This document shows positions 14,899 to 24,532 of a DNA stretch of 64,000 nt, in pieces (within the stretch, counting starts at the first letter, position 1; every line of letters starts with the position of its first letter). The DNA lies in the NCBI GenBank assembly GCA_050289485.1, contig JBNKFV010000005.1:62001-126000 (forward strand). Reading direction: 5' to 3'. The stretch comes from JBNKFV01 sp050289485. Lineage in GTDB: Bacteria; Pseudomonadota; Gammaproteobacteria; Pseudomonadales; Cellvibrionaceae. The notes beneath the pieces were generated by a model that was not told the origin of the DNA, searched no databases, and saw nothing but the letters and a program-made list of their open reading frames with translations. A program made the translations under genes and the position numbers.

Positions 14899-17559
14899 TT
14901 AAAAGATCTCTTGCGGTAATGGGCTGGTATCGCCGCCGTTGCTTGAGTTTTGGGCTTCACCGGATGACTCCGTCATGCTTGGGGCGTATTCCGTTCGAAA
15001 CGTTTCGAAAATAGCATCTGGATCCCCGGTTTTGGCGCGCTCACCGGTTTCAGGATTGATTCGCACGGTCACTAAGCCATCAGGTTGTGGTACTGCCTTG
15101 ATGGGCTTGCCGCGTAGCGCTTCACGCATGTAGTCGATCCAAATCGGCAGGGCTGCAGAACCGCCATACTCATTGCGGCCCAAGGTTAGATTTTGGTCGA
15201 AGCCCAGCCAGGTGGTGGTGACCACATCGGGGTTGAAGCCCGAAAACCATGCATCTCGGGGGCCGTTGGTGGTGCCGGTTTTGCCGGCAATGTCGTTTCT
15301 TTCCAGTACGCGTGCTTTACGGCCGGTTCCCTTTTGAATCACATCCTTCAGGATCGAGTTCATGATGTAAATGACGCGCTCATCCACTACTCTGGGCGCG
15401 AGAGGTGGGAAGCTGGGTTGTTCTGCTGCAGCGATAGCATTTGCCTCGTTATCTGCATCTGTCGTTAGGTTGGGTGTATTGGTCTTTGCCTCACTGTCCC
15501 CCAGTTCCGCTTCCAGTTCGGCTTGCAGCATGGCTTCGAGATCGCTTACGGGGGCGGCTGAGAGAGAGTCTGTAGTAACGGCAGTCAACGCCTCACGTTC
15601 TTTCAGACAATAATCGTTACACGCCGTTAACGGATTGGCGTCGTAAACAATTTCGCCGTTATTATCTTCAATGCGGCTAATCAGGTACGGCTCAACGCGA
15701 AAGCCGCCGTTGGCGAATACGGCATAGCCGGTGGCCACCTGGAGCGGTGTGAGGCTATGGCTTCCCAGCGCGAGGGAAAGGTCGTGCGGAAAATCGTGAG
15801 TATCAAATCCAAAGCGATCCAGACCGGCTATCGTATCTTCTATGCCCATGTTGCGCAGCAGGCGGATAGAAACTAGGTTGCGAGAGTTGTATAACGCAAC
15901 GCGCAGGCGGGTGGGACCGTAGAACTTGCCAGAGTCGTTTTCTGGGCGCCAAGTACTCTCCAGTGTGGCGTCATCAAACACAATAGGAGCATCATTAATA
16001 ATACTTGCCGCCGTAAAGCCTTTTTCTAGCGCAGTGGTGTAAATGAAGGGTTTGAAGTTAGAGCCGGGCTGACGTGCCGCCTGAATAGCTCGGTTGAAGT
16101 GGCTTTTGTAAAAGTCGAAACCGCCGACCAGCGAGAGGATGGCTCCGTCTGTAGGGTTGAGTGATACCAGTGCAGCTTGTGCTTTGGGTAATTGCTTGAA
16201 TTCCCAGTAGTCTGCTTTTTTCTCCTGCACACGAATGACATCGCCAATGGCCAGAAAATCGGAGGGGGCTTTTTGTTTCCACGTTTGCCGGTTTTCAGAG
16301 ATGTAGCGTCGGGTGTTGGAAAGGCCCTGTTCCCAGCCGATAGTGATGATACGGCCGTCTGCCAGCAGGGCTTTTACGTCTTTATCTTCGAAGCCGTAGA
16401 CAACGGCCGCCTGGAGGTGTCCGTAATCGGGGATCTCGCGTAAGGCTTCGATCCAAGGGGTTGTGTCAATGGTCGATGAGGTGGCCGTATTGCCATCCGG
16501 GTTCTCTGATGTTGTGTTCGTGGTTTGCTCTGGTGTTGAGCTGCTCAAATACTGTGGTGGTAGCTGTAGCTGTAGCTGTAGCTGTAGCTCGGGGCCGCGA
16601 TAACCGTGGCGTTCGTCGTAGGTAATTAAGCCATCGATCACTGCCTCTTGGGCGGCTTTTTGCAGTGTGGCATTGACCGTGGTGTAAACTTTGAAGCCGT
16701 CTGTGTAGGCGCTTTCGCCCAGTAGCTCAAGCACCTTTTTACGTGCCATTTCAGAGGCATAGGGTGCATCCATATCGAGACTGAAGCCGTGATAGGCTTC
16801 TGAAAGGGGTTCGTTCGAGGCCTCAATATAGGTTTCTTGGTCAATAAACTGGAGTTTGTACATGCGCTCGAGAATCCAGTTGCGTCGGGTCAGTGCGCGC
16901 TCCGGGTTCACCAGCGGGTTAAAGATGGAGGGACCCTTGGGAATGCCTGCAATCATGGCTAATTGGGCTACGGTTAATTGATCGATGCTTTTGCCGTAAT
17001 ACACTTGCGAGGCGGCCTGGATTCCGTACGCCCTATTGCCCAGAAAAATTTTGTTAACGTAAAGCTCGAGAATTTCCTGTTTTGTGAGTTCTCTCTCAAT
17101 TTGCAGCGCTAAAAGTATTTCGTTGAGTTTGCGGGTAAAAGTGACTTCGGAAGACAGGAAGTAGTTACGGGCTACCTGCATGGTAATCGTGCTGCCGCCT
17201 GGGCCTTTTGTGCCTGTTCGAATCAGGTGCGTAACCGCCCGCATAAAGCCTTTCAGGTCGAAGCCGTTATGAGAGAAGAAGCGGTCATCTTCCGCGGCCA
17301 GAATTGCACTTACAAAATGCTTTGGAATGTCGTTGTAAGCGATTGGTGTGCGGCGTTTTTCCCCAAATTGGCCAATTAATTTGTCATCTTGTGAATAAAT
17401 TCTCAAAGGGATTTGCAATTGTGTGTCGCGGAGGGTTTCAACTGTAGGCAAATTGGGGCTAAGGTATAGGTACATGCCAGCGAACGCAGCGCCCAAGGCA
17501 GCGATCCCTGCAAAAAGTGACCAAAGGCAGAAAAATAGCGTTGGTTTAAATTTAGACAT
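14899..17559 (-). CDS. mrcA: Penicillin-binding protein 1A, bifunctional class A PBP
   Basis: This inner-membrane enzyme polymerises and cross-links peptidoglycan. The 886-residue protein has a membrane anchor (about 9-33), a GT51 glycosyltransferase domain with the catalytic Glu of AAEDDRFF (E90), an OB-like insert, and a transpeptidase domain with SNFK (S500), SRN and KTG (K760). The insert contains an alternating LQ stretch (about 324-333) encoded by four perfect tandem copies of a hexamer. It is divergent from pilM, the usual ponA/pilMNOPQ arrangement. Confidence 0.97.
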   Translation of the reverse strand: MSKFKPTLFFCLWSLFAGIAALGAAFAGMYLYLSPNLPTVETLRDTQLQIPLRIYSQDDKLIGQFGEKRRTPIAYNDIPKHFVSAILAAEDDRFFSHNGFDLKGFMRAVTHLIRTGTKGPGGSTITMQVARNYFLSSEVTFTRKLNEILLALQIERELTKQEILELYVNKIFLGNRAYGIQAASQVYYGKSIDQLTVAQLAMIAGIPKGPSIFNPLVNPERALTRRNWILERMYKLQFIDQETYIEASNEPLSEAYHGFSLDMDAPYASEMARKKVLELLGESAYTDGFKVYTTVNATLQKAAQEAVIDGLITYDERHGYRGPELQLQLQLQLPPQYLSSSTPEQTTNTTSENPDGNTATSSTIDTTPWIEALREIPDYGHLQAAVVYGFEDKDVKALLADGRIITIGWEQGLSNTRRYISENRQTWKQKAPSDFLAIGDVIRVQEKKADYWEFKQLPKAQAALVSLNPTDGAILSLVGGFDFYKSHFNRAIQAARQPGSNFKPFIYTTALEKGFTAASIINDAPIVFDDATLESTWRPENDSGKFYGPTRLRVALYNSRNLVSIRLLRNMGIEDTIAGLDRFGFDTHDFPHDLSLALGSHSLTPLQVATGYAVFANGGFRVEPYLISRIEDNNGEIVYDANPLTACNDYCLKEREALTAVTTDSLSAAPVSDLEAMLQAELEAELGDSEAKTNTPNLTTDADNEANAIAAAEQPSFPPLAPRVVDERVIYIMNSILKDVIQKGTGRKARVLERNDIAGKTGTTNGPRDAWFSGFNPDVVTTTWLGFDQNLTLGRNEYGGSAALPIWIDYMREALRGKPIKAVPQPDGLVTVRINPETGERAKTGDPDAIFETFRTEYAPSMTESSGEAQNSSNGGDTSPLPQEIF
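16561..16590. repeat. Hexanucleotide tandem repeat inside mrcA
   Basis: Four perfect copies of TAGCTG (16561-16584) plus a fifth copy with one change (TAGCTC, 16585-16590). On the coding strand they encode alternating Leu-Gln. The 6-bp unit keeps the frame, so copy-number change would alter protein length by two residues per unit. Confidence 0.85.
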
Positions 17560-17651
17560 TTTTTCCAGATTTATTAATAAGTTAGCGTTAAGTGACTAGG
17601 CGGCGGCCAATTATAAAGCCTTTTGCCTAGGGGAACACATGTAAAAGGTTG

Positions 17652-17679
17652 TTGCAGCCTGAAGTTAAAGTGCTATAAC
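17652..17679 (+). promoter_or_regulatory. Candidate sigma70 promoter for pilMNOPQ
   Basis: TTGCAG (17652-17657), a 16-bp spacer and TATAAC (17674-17679) lie 36 bp before the pilM ATG in the divergent mrcA-pilM spacer. The -10 matches 5 of 6 consensus bases and the -35 matches 4 of 6. Confidence 0.5.
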
Positions 17680-17715
17680 ATGAAACTCATCTAAGTCACG
17701 GAAATAGATAGAAAA

Positions 17716-18783
17716 ATGGGCATTCTGGGCTTCTTGGAACAAAAAACCAAGCCGGTTGTGGGACTGGATATCAGCTCGACCTCCGTCAAATTACTCGAAT
17801 TGAGCCGTCAAGGCGACCACTATCGGGTAGAAAGTTACGGGGTGAGGGCGTTACCTCCCAATGCCGTCGTTGAAAAAAACATTAATGATATTGAGGCTGT
17901 AGGCGAAACGATCAAAGCATTGATGGCGTCGTCAAAATGCAAGCTCAAGAATGCTGCCGTTGCTGTTGCCGGTTCTGCTGTGATTACCAAGGTCATAGAG
18001 ATGCCGGCAGATCTTAGCGAAGACGCGATGGAAAATCAGATTTCCCTCGAGGCAGATCAATATATTCCCTATCCGCTCGAAGAGGTTGCCATCGACTTTG
18101 AGGTGCAGTCCGTGTCTGAGCGTGACCCGGATCAGGTTGATGTGCTCTTAGCGGCTTGCCGCAGAGAGCATGTTGATTCAAGAGTGGGAGCTCTCGAATA
18201 CGCTGGTGTAATGCCAAAGATTGTCGATGTTGAAGCCTACACGATGGAGCGCGCCTTCTCCTTGCTGGCCTCGCAATTTGAAGATCAGGAAGACCAGGTG
18301 ATCGCCATTGTGGATATCGGTTCTACCATGACCACGCTCAGCGTGCTTATCAATGGCAAGACCGTATATACCCGCGAGCAGCTTTTCGGTGGTAAACAAC
18401 TGACCGAAGAGATTCAGCGTCGTTATGGCCTGTCTGCAGAAGAGGCCGGCCTTGCGAAAAAACAGGGTGGCCTGCCAGACGACTACGAAACGGAGGTGCT
18501 GGAGCAGTTTCGCTCTTCCGTTGTACAGCAGGTTACCCGGTCATTGCAGTTCTTCTTTTCCTCCAGTCAATATAACGATATCGATTATGTCGTGTTGGCG
18601 GGTGGTGTTGCCGCGATGGACGGGCTTGCAGGCTTGATTGAAGAAAAGCTGGGTACGCAAGTCACCGTTGCCAATCCCTTTGTCGATATGTCGGTGTCAT
18701 CCCGAGTCAACGCTGCTGCGCTGGCGAATGATGCCCCGTCGCTGATGATTGCCACTGGATTGGCGTTAAGGGGGTTTGAATAA
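17716..18783 (+). CDS. pilM: PilM, actin-like type IV pilus assembly ATPase-fold protein
   Basis: PilM is a cytoplasmic actin-like protein that binds the N-terminus of PilN and links the pilus alignment complex to the motor platform. The 355-residue product has the FtsA/MreB-like phosphate loops (VGLDISSTSVKLLEL near 15-29 and IAIVDIGSTMTTLSV near 195) and the VVLAGGVAAMDGL adenosine motif. It starts the pilMNOPQ operon and its TAA shares a base with the pilN ATG. Confidence 0.96.
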   Translation: MGILGFLEQKTKPVVGLDISSTSVKLLELSRQGDHYRVESYGVRALPPNAVVEKNINDIEAVGETIKALMASSKCKLKNAAVAVAGSAVITKVIEMPADLSEDAMENQISLEADQYIPYPLEEVAIDFEVQSVSERDPDQVDVLLAACRREHVDSRVGALEYAGVMPKIVDVEAYTMERAFSLLASQFEDQEDQVIAIVDIGSTMTTLSVLINGKTVYTREQLFGGKQLTEEIQRRYGLSAEEAGLAKKQGGLPDDYETEVLEQFRSSVVQQVTRSLQFFFSSSQYNDIDYVVLAGGVAAMDGLAGLIEEKLGTQVTVANPFVDMSVSSRVNAAALANDAPSLMIATGLALRGFE

Positions 18784-19358
18784 TGGCCAATATAAACCTC
18801 CTGCCCTGGCGCGACGAATACCGCCAGGAGAAAAAGAAAGAATATCTGACCATTTTGGCTGGCATCGCAGTAATTGCGATTGTAGCTGCATTTTTGTGGA
18901 TTCAGTCAGTGAACAGCAGCATTGACCACCAAGCGCAGCGTAATCAGATGCTCAAAACTGAAATTGCCAAGTTAGAAGAGCAGGTGACAGAAATTCGGGA
19001 GCTGCAAAAGCGTAAAGAGGACTTGATTGAGCGAATGCGCGTTATTCAAGACTTGCAGGGCAACCGGCCACTCATCGTGCGTGTTTTTGATGGTTTGGTC
19101 AGAGCTGTTCCCGATGGTGTGTACCTAACATCTATAAAAAGAGAAGGCAAGATTTTGCGGTTGGATGGTGTGGCTGAGTCTAACAATCGCGTTTCAAGTT
19201 TGATGCGTCGCCTGGATGAGTCTGAGTGGTTTGAAAACCCTAACCTTCTGAGGGTACAAAAATCTGATGACGCTGATGAGGATGCTGAGTTTGTGCCGAA
19301 TGAGTTTGAAATGACCATCTCGATCTCTACGCCTAAAGTCGATGAAGGGGGGGCGTAG
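18783..19358 (+). CDS. pilN: PilN, inner-membrane type IV pilus alignment protein
   Basis: PilN binds PilM through its N-terminal tail (INLLPWRDEYR, the conserved INLLPWR motif) and pairs with PilO in the periplasm. The 191-residue protein has one membrane helix (about 24-40), a coiled coil (about 45-85) and a ferredoxin-like domain. It is 2 bp upstream of pilO. Confidence 0.95.
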   Translation: MANINLLPWRDEYRQEKKKEYLTILAGIAVIAIVAAFLWIQSVNSSIDHQAQRNQMLKTEIAKLEEQVTEIRELQKRKEDLIERMRVIQDLQGNRPLIVRVFDGLVRAVPDGVYLTSIKREGKILRLDGVAESNNRVSSLMRRLDESEWFENPNLLRVQKSDDADEDAEFVPNEFEMTISISTPKVDEGGA

Positions 19359-19360
19359 AC

Positions 19361-20014
19361 ATGGCACTTCAAGATACGTTAGAAAAATTAAATAACATCG
19401 ATTTGTCAGATATCGATTTTGATCGGATTGGCACCTGGCCATTGGCGGGCAAGGTCTTTCTTGCGGTACTGGTTTGTTGTGTGATCATTGGTCTTGGGTA
19501 TTTTTTGCAAGTGAAAGACTTGCAAGAGCAATATGAGCGAGCAGTGAAGGAGGAAGCTACGCTTAAAAGCAGTTTCCGCCGCAAAGCCCATGATGCTGCA
19601 AACTTGGAGGCCTATCGTGAGCAAATGGCTGAAATTGATGAGTCTTTTAGTGCCTTGTTGTCGCAGTTGCCCAGTGATACCGAGGTGCCTGGATTGCTTG
19701 AGGATATCACCGAGCGTGCATCTCAGAGTGGGTTGAAAATTAATCGTATTGACCTTCAGCCGGAAGTGGTGGGGGAGTTTTACGTGGAGTTACCCATTAA
19801 AATTTCGGTGGAAGGTAGCTATCACGACTTCGGAGGGTTTGTCAGTGGTATTGCGGGTTTGCCACGCATTGTAACCTTGCACGATTATGATATAGCGTCT
19901 GATGAAGGTTTGTTAACCATGAATATTGACGCCAAAACCTATCGCTATAAATCCCCCGATGAGAGTGATTCTGCAAAACCTAGCGGTCAGGCCATAGCGG
20001 GAGGGCGTAAGTAA
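19361..20014 (+). CDS. pilO: PilO, inner-membrane type IV pilus alignment protein
   Basis: PilO dimerises with PilN and helps control pilus dynamics. The 217-residue protein has a cytoplasmic N-terminal helix (LNNIDLSDIDFDRIGTWP), one membrane segment (about 29-48), a coiled coil and a periplasmic ferredoxin-like domain (SDTEVPGLLEDITERASQSGLKINRI ... LPIKISVEGSYHDFGGFVSGIAGLPRIV). The stop shares a base with the pilP ATG. Confidence 0.95.
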   Translation: MALQDTLEKLNNIDLSDIDFDRIGTWPLAGKVFLAVLVCCVIIGLGYFLQVKDLQEQYERAVKEEATLKSSFRRKAHDAANLEAYREQMAEIDESFSALLSQLPSDTEVPGLLEDITERASQSGLKINRIDLQPEVVGEFYVELPIKISVEGSYHDFGGFVSGIAGLPRIVTLHDYDIASDEGLLTMNIDAKTYRYKSPDESDSAKPSGQAIAGGRK

Positions 20015-20541
20015 TGAAGAAGTCTATTCCCCTTGGCTTGGTATTGGCCGCTGGTTTGCTCGCCGGCTGCTCGGGTGGTTCGAATGCCGATTTGCAAGCA
20101 TTTATGGATGAAACTCGCCGTCGTCCCGGCGGTGATATTGATCCGCTGCCGGTCTTTAGAGCCTACAAAACGTTTATTTATAGTGCGGCAAGCTTTCGCA
20201 GTCCATTCGACCCGCCGGTTAAAATTATTAAAAACTACGTGCTTGGCAAGAAAAGTGATGTAAAGCCGGATTTTAATCGCCAAAAAGAGTACCTTGAAAG
20301 CTTCAATATGAGCGCTTTGCAGATGGTGGGCACTATTGAGAAAGATGGTGTTCTCTGGGCGCTGGTAACTGACGGACAGGGTGGCGTGCATCGGGTGAAA
20401 AACGGTAATTATATGGGTAAGGATCATGGTCGCGTTGTCGCCACCGCTCCAACCCAGATAACAGTGGTAGAAATCGTATCAGATGGTTTGGACGGTTGGG
20501 TGGAACGGCCAAAAACACTGGAATTAAAAGAGAAGGAATAA
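20014..20541 (+). CDS. pilP: PilP, inner-membrane pilus lipoprotein
   Basis: PilP connects PilNO to the secretin PilQ. The 175-residue precursor has a lipoprotein signal with lipobox LAGC (Cys 19), a flexible part that binds PilNO, and a C-terminal beta-sandwich HR domain (MVGTIEKDGVLWALVTDGQGGVHRV). It lies 6 bp before pilQ in the operon. Confidence 0.95.
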   Translation: MKKSIPLGLVLAAGLLAGCSGGSNADLQAFMDETRRRPGGDIDPLPVFRAYKTFIYSAASFRSPFDPPVKIIKNYVLGKKSDVKPDFNRQKEYLESFNMSALQMVGTIEKDGVLWALVTDGQGGVHRVKNGNYMGKDHGRVVATAPTQITVVEIVSDGLDGWVERPKTLELKEKE

Positions 20542-20547
20542 CGGCAT

Positions 20548-22728
20548 ATGAGTATTCGATACTTTATGACTTCGATAAAAACGAGTTCCAAGTTGGCGCT
20601 CACCGTGCTGTTGACCAGCGTTTCAGTGCAGAGTGCCTGGGCGACCGTTCTACAGGATATCCATTTTTCTGCGCTGCCGGGTCAGCGATTTGAGGTGAAG
20701 CTTGACTTTGATCAGCAGCCGGACTCGCCACAAGGTTATGTGGTTGATCAGCCAGCGCGTATTGTGTTGGATTTTCCCGGTGTGGATAACGCCCTGAAAG
20801 AGAAAAAATTCCCACTTTCTTTTGGCAACGCGCAAAGTGCTGTGGTGTTGGCTGCAGGTGGTCGCACGCGCTTGATCCTGAATATGGTTGAGCTGGCAGG
20901 GTATCAAACCCGGTTTGACGGTAGCTCGCTGATTGTAGAGGTGGGTGAAAAACAGAAAGTGGCTGAGGAGTCCTTTACTGCTCGGCCCAGCAAAACATTA
21001 GCCAGTAGTGCTGGTTTCACGGTGGATGCGGCGAAAGCATCTATTGGCAACGTTGATTTTCGTCGTGGAGAAAACGGCGAAGGTAAAATTATTGTCGATT
21101 TGTCTGATCCTCATGTATCTATCGATGTGGAAGAAAAAGACGGAAAAATCCTGGTCAGCTTTCTGGACACCCAGTTGCCGCAGGAATTACGTCGCCGGCT
21201 TGATGTAACCGACTTTGCTACCCCGGTAACCTTTGTGGATGTTAAGTACGATGGTCGTGATACGCAGGTTGCGATTGACCCTGCGGGCGATTATGACTAT
21301 CTGGCTTATCAGGCTGACAACGAGTACGTTATTAGTGTCAAACCCCTTACCGAACAGGAAAAAGAAGAGTTAAAGAGTAAATTTGCTTACGTCGGCGAAA
21401 AGCTGTCTTTGAACTTTCAGGATATCGACGTTCGTGCCGTATTGCAGTTGATTGCAGACTTTACTGAATTGAACTTGGTGGCCAGTGATACGGTAGAGGG
21501 CAAGATTACCTTGCGCCTGGATAATGTGCCTTGGGATCAGGCGTTGGAAATTGTCCTAAAAACCAAAGGGCTGGATAGTCGCCAGGTAGGTAATGTGTTG
21601 ATGGTTGCTCCGGCCGCAGAAATTGCAGAGCGGGAGCGGCAAGAGCTTGAGACCCAGCGACAGTTGCAGGAACTGGCGCCGTTGCGTACTGAATTTGTGC
21701 AAATTCTTTATGCGGATGCAGAAGAGTTGTTCAAGCTGTTTGATAAGAAAAAAGATGGGGCTGGAGGCTCGGGCGGAGGCGATGGCCCAACCACGGCCAG
21801 TATTCTTTCTGAGCGTGGCAGTGCGATTGTCGATACGCGCACCAACTCGATTATCCTGACTGATACAGAGGAGAAGATTTCTGCCTTCCGTAAGTTGATT
21901 AAGCAGATCGATATTCCCATTCGCCAAGTCATGATTGAGGCGCGCATTGTCGTGGCCAATACTGATTTTACCAAAGAATTGGGCGTTAACTGGGGTGTCG
22001 AGGGTTATAAAGTCTCTGATGGCGGTACCAATGGCTTTGGCTTTGGTGGTTCGCGCCAAATCAATGTTGGTGACGGCATGGTTTTCGGTGACTTTATTGA
22101 CTTTGATGGCGATGGAGAGCTGGAGGAGGTGTTGCTAAATGATACAACAGCTGTTGACCTCGGCGTGCTGAATCCTGCTGGTTCGTTTGCCTTTTCCGTG
22201 CTGAGCGATAATTTCTTTGTTGATCTTGAGTTATCCGCTTTGGAAGACTCCGGTTATGCTGAAATTGTTTCCCAGCCCAAGGTGATTACGGGCGATAAAC
22301 AAGTTGCTTATATTGAATCAGGTAAAGAGATCCCTTATCAGGAAGCCAGTGCCAGTGGTGCAACAACGACATCTTTTAAGGAAGCCGTGTTAAAGCTCGA
22401 AGTCACGCCACAAATTACTCCGGATGATCGGGTGATAATGTCATTAAAGATAAATCAGGATACTGTTGGCGATGTGGATAGTGCCAGTGATATTCCCATT
22501 ATTGACGTAACCCAGCTGGAAACCAAGGTGCTGGTGGGTAATGGTGAGACCATCGTGCTGGGTGGCATCTTCCAGAACGAAACCGTGAATGGTGTGACGA
22601 AAGTGCCATTGTTGGGTGATATTCCCGTCGTTGGTAATTTGTTCAAGAAGACGTCACAAAGCGATCAAAAACGAGAGTTGATTATCTTTATTACCCCGCG
22701 GATACTCTCGCCTTCGTTAACTGATTAA
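20548..22728 (+). CDS. pilQ: PilQ, type IV pilus outer-membrane secretin
   Basis: PilQ forms the outer-membrane gate for the pilus. The 726-residue precursor has a signal peptide (cleavage after about residue 33, QSAWA), two AMIN-type peptidoglycan-binding regions (about 40-270), secretin N0 and N1 domains (LNFQDIDVRAVLQLIADFT at about 290; a Gly-rich GGSGGGDG loop), and the secretin barrel ending VPLLGDIPVVGNLFK ... RELIIFITPRIL. It is followed after 3 bp by aroK. Confidence 0.97.
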   Translation: MSIRYFMTSIKTSSKLALTVLLTSVSVQSAWATVLQDIHFSALPGQRFEVKLDFDQQPDSPQGYVVDQPARIVLDFPGVDNALKEKKFPLSFGNAQSAVVLAAGGRTRLILNMVELAGYQTRFDGSSLIVEVGEKQKVAEESFTARPSKTLASSAGFTVDAAKASIGNVDFRRGENGEGKIIVDLSDPHVSIDVEEKDGKILVSFLDTQLPQELRRRLDVTDFATPVTFVDVKYDGRDTQVAIDPAGDYDYLAYQADNEYVISVKPLTEQEKEELKSKFAYVGEKLSLNFQDIDVRAVLQLIADFTELNLVASDTVEGKITLRLDNVPWDQALEIVLKTKGLDSRQVGNVLMVAPAAEIAERERQELETQRQLQELAPLRTEFVQILYADAEELFKLFDKKKDGAGGSGGGDGPTTASILSERGSAIVDTRTNSIILTDTEEKISAFRKLIKQIDIPIRQVMIEARIVVANTDFTKELGVNWGVEGYKVSDGGTNGFGFGGSRQINVGDGMVFGDFIDFDGDGELEEVLLNDTTAVDLGVLNPAGSFAFSVLSDNFFVDLELSALEDSGYAEIVSQPKVITGDKQVAYIESGKEIPYQEASASGATTTSFKEAVLKLEVTPQITPDDRVIMSLKINQDTVGDVDSASDIPIIDVTQLETKVLVGNGETIVLGGIFQNETVNGVTKVPLLGDIPVVGNLFKKTSQSDQKRELIIFITPRILSPSLTD

Positions 22729-22731
22729 TCT

Positions 22732-23247
22732 ATGTCCGAAACACATTCCATTGTACTTATCGGCCCTATGGGGGCCGGTAAGACAACTATTGGTCGTCAG
22801 CTGGCCGCCGTACTTAAATACCAATTTATCGATACTGACCGGGTTATTGAAGAGCGAACCGGTGCGGATATTTCGTGGATATTTGATGTAGAAGGAGAGG
22901 GTGGCTTCCGTAAGCGTGAAACGGCTGTGTTAGAGGAGCTGGCGGGCGCCTCTAACACGGTTATTGCAACAGGTGGCGGTATCGTTATGCGTGAGCAGAA
23001 TCGAGAGGTTCTCAAGCGTATGCCTAACGTTGTGTATTTAACAGCCGGCATTCAACGACTGATTGAGCGCACCTCGAAAGATAAAAAACGCCCTTTGTTG
23101 CAAGTCGAGAATCCTGCTAAGCGTATTGCCGAGTTGTTAGAGCAGCGTGACCCACTTTACCGGGAAGTGGCTGATATCGTTGTGAATACAGAGAGCTTTG
23201 GTGCTAAAACGATAGTCGATGAAATTATTCGCCGGTTAGATCTCTAG
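22732..23247 (+). CDS. aroK: Shikimate kinase I
   Basis: AroK phosphorylates shikimate in the chorismate pathway. The 171-residue enzyme has Walker A GPMGAGKT (12-19), the shikimate-binding D34 in FIDTDRVIEE, R58-containing FRKRE, the GGG loop (ATGGGIV) and the lid arginine in DKKRPLL. It is read directly from the pil operon. Confidence 0.96.
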   Translation: MSETHSIVLIGPMGAGKTTIGRQLAAVLKYQFIDTDRVIEERTGADISWIFDVEGEGGFRKRETAVLEELAGASNTVIATGGGIVMREQNREVLKRMPNVVYLTAGIQRLIERTSKDKKRPLLQVENPAKRIAELLEQRDPLYREVADIVVNTESFGAKTIVDEIIRRLDL

Positions 23248-23392
23248 CCGGCCCGTCTTGCCTGGGCCATCTGGTTTCCTCTCTCCTTTCTCTTTGTTTT
23301 ATGTCGCTAAGCCGGATTTCTGGCTTTTCTGTGGGTGTGGTAAAGTCCCGCCCGTGTGTTTTTGCCCTCCCTATCGTTGAGTAGTTAGTATT

Positions 23393-24472
23393 ATGAAGAC
23401 TTTAACCGTCGCGCTTGGAGAAAGAAGCTATCCGATTTTTATTGGTGCGAATCTTATCAGCAGGCCGGAATGCCTGCTGCCTTATATTAAGGGACAGAGT
23501 GTATGTATCGTTAGCAATGACACCATTGCCCCACTTTACCTTTCTCGGCTCGAAAAAGTGCTGCAGGGAAAAAAGGTGGATAGCGTGGTTTTGCCAGATG
23601 GTGAAAGCTACAAAACCCTGGAAACGCTGAATTTGATTTTTGATCATCTGCTAACCCATCGCCACAATCGAACCACAACCTTGATCGCTTTGGGCGGAGG
23701 TGTAGTGGGTGACATAACCGGGTTTGCTGCTGCGTGTTATCAGCGCGGCATTAATTTTATTCAGATCCCAACCACGCTTCTGTCTCAGGTGGATTCGTCT
23801 GTAGGCGGTAAAACGGGAGTGAATCATACGCTGGGAAAAAACATGATAGGCGCGTTTTATCAGCCTCAGTGTGTTCTGGCAGATACGGCTGTGCTGGCGT
23901 CTTTACCGGACAGAGAATTTTCCGCGGGCATGGCTGAGGTGATTAAGTATGGTTTGATTGCCGATATTACTTTTTTACGCTGGCTCGAAGAAAATATGTC
24001 TGCGCTGATGGAGCGAGATGCCGGTGCACTCACATACGCTATCGAGCGCTCCTGCGCTTGTAAGGCGGAGGTGGTGGCAAAGGATGAGCGTGAAGGGGGT
24101 GTTCGTGCGATTCTTAATTTGGGACACACGTTTGGGCACGCCATTGAGACTGCGCAAGGGTATGGTACTTGGTTACATGGCGAGGCTGTGGCGATTGGAA
24201 CGGTGATGGCTGCCGATCTTTCTGCGCGATTAGGCTGGCTTGACGAGAGTGATGTGGCGAGGGTGCGCCGTTTGCTGAGCGCAGCAAAGCTTCCCTTGAA
24301 TGCCCCGGCAGAGATGACGGTTGAACAGTTTTTGTCATTGATGTCTGTTGACAAGAAAGTGCTTGATGGGCGCATTCGGCTGGTATTGTTAAAGGCACTG
24401 GGTAGTGCTGTGATAACCAGTGATGTCGATGTTTCGCTTATCCGTGAGACTATTCTGGCTTGCCAGCAGTAG
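23393..24472 (+). CDS. aroB: 3-dehydroquinate synthase
   Basis: AroB converts DAHP to 3-dehydroquinate. The 359-residue protein shows the NAD-binding GGGVVGDITGFAA, the QIPTTLLSQVDSSVGGKTGVNH signature, the zinc ligands (MAEVIKYG Glu; NLGHTFGHAIE and LHGEAVAIG His). A 145-bp gap separates it from aroK, with no clear terminator, so it may have an additional promoter. Confidence 0.97.
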   Translation: MKTLTVALGERSYPIFIGANLISRPECLLPYIKGQSVCIVSNDTIAPLYLSRLEKVLQGKKVDSVVLPDGESYKTLETLNLIFDHLLTHRHNRTTTLIALGGGVVGDITGFAAACYQRGINFIQIPTTLLSQVDSSVGGKTGVNHTLGKNMIGAFYQPQCVLADTAVLASLPDREFSAGMAEVIKYGLIADITFLRWLEENMSALMERDAGALTYAIERSCACKAEVVAKDEREGGVRAILNLGHTFGHAIETAQGYGTWLHGEAVAIGTVMAADLSARLGWLDESDVARVRRLLSAAKLPLNAPAEMTVEQFLSLMSVDKKVLDGRIRLVLLKALGSAVITSDVDVSLIRETILACQQ

Positions 24473-24532
24473 ATCGCGTGGGAAAGCCGGTGAGTTGATA
24501 CATGTGTCATGTCGTATGGCTGGGGCTGAACG

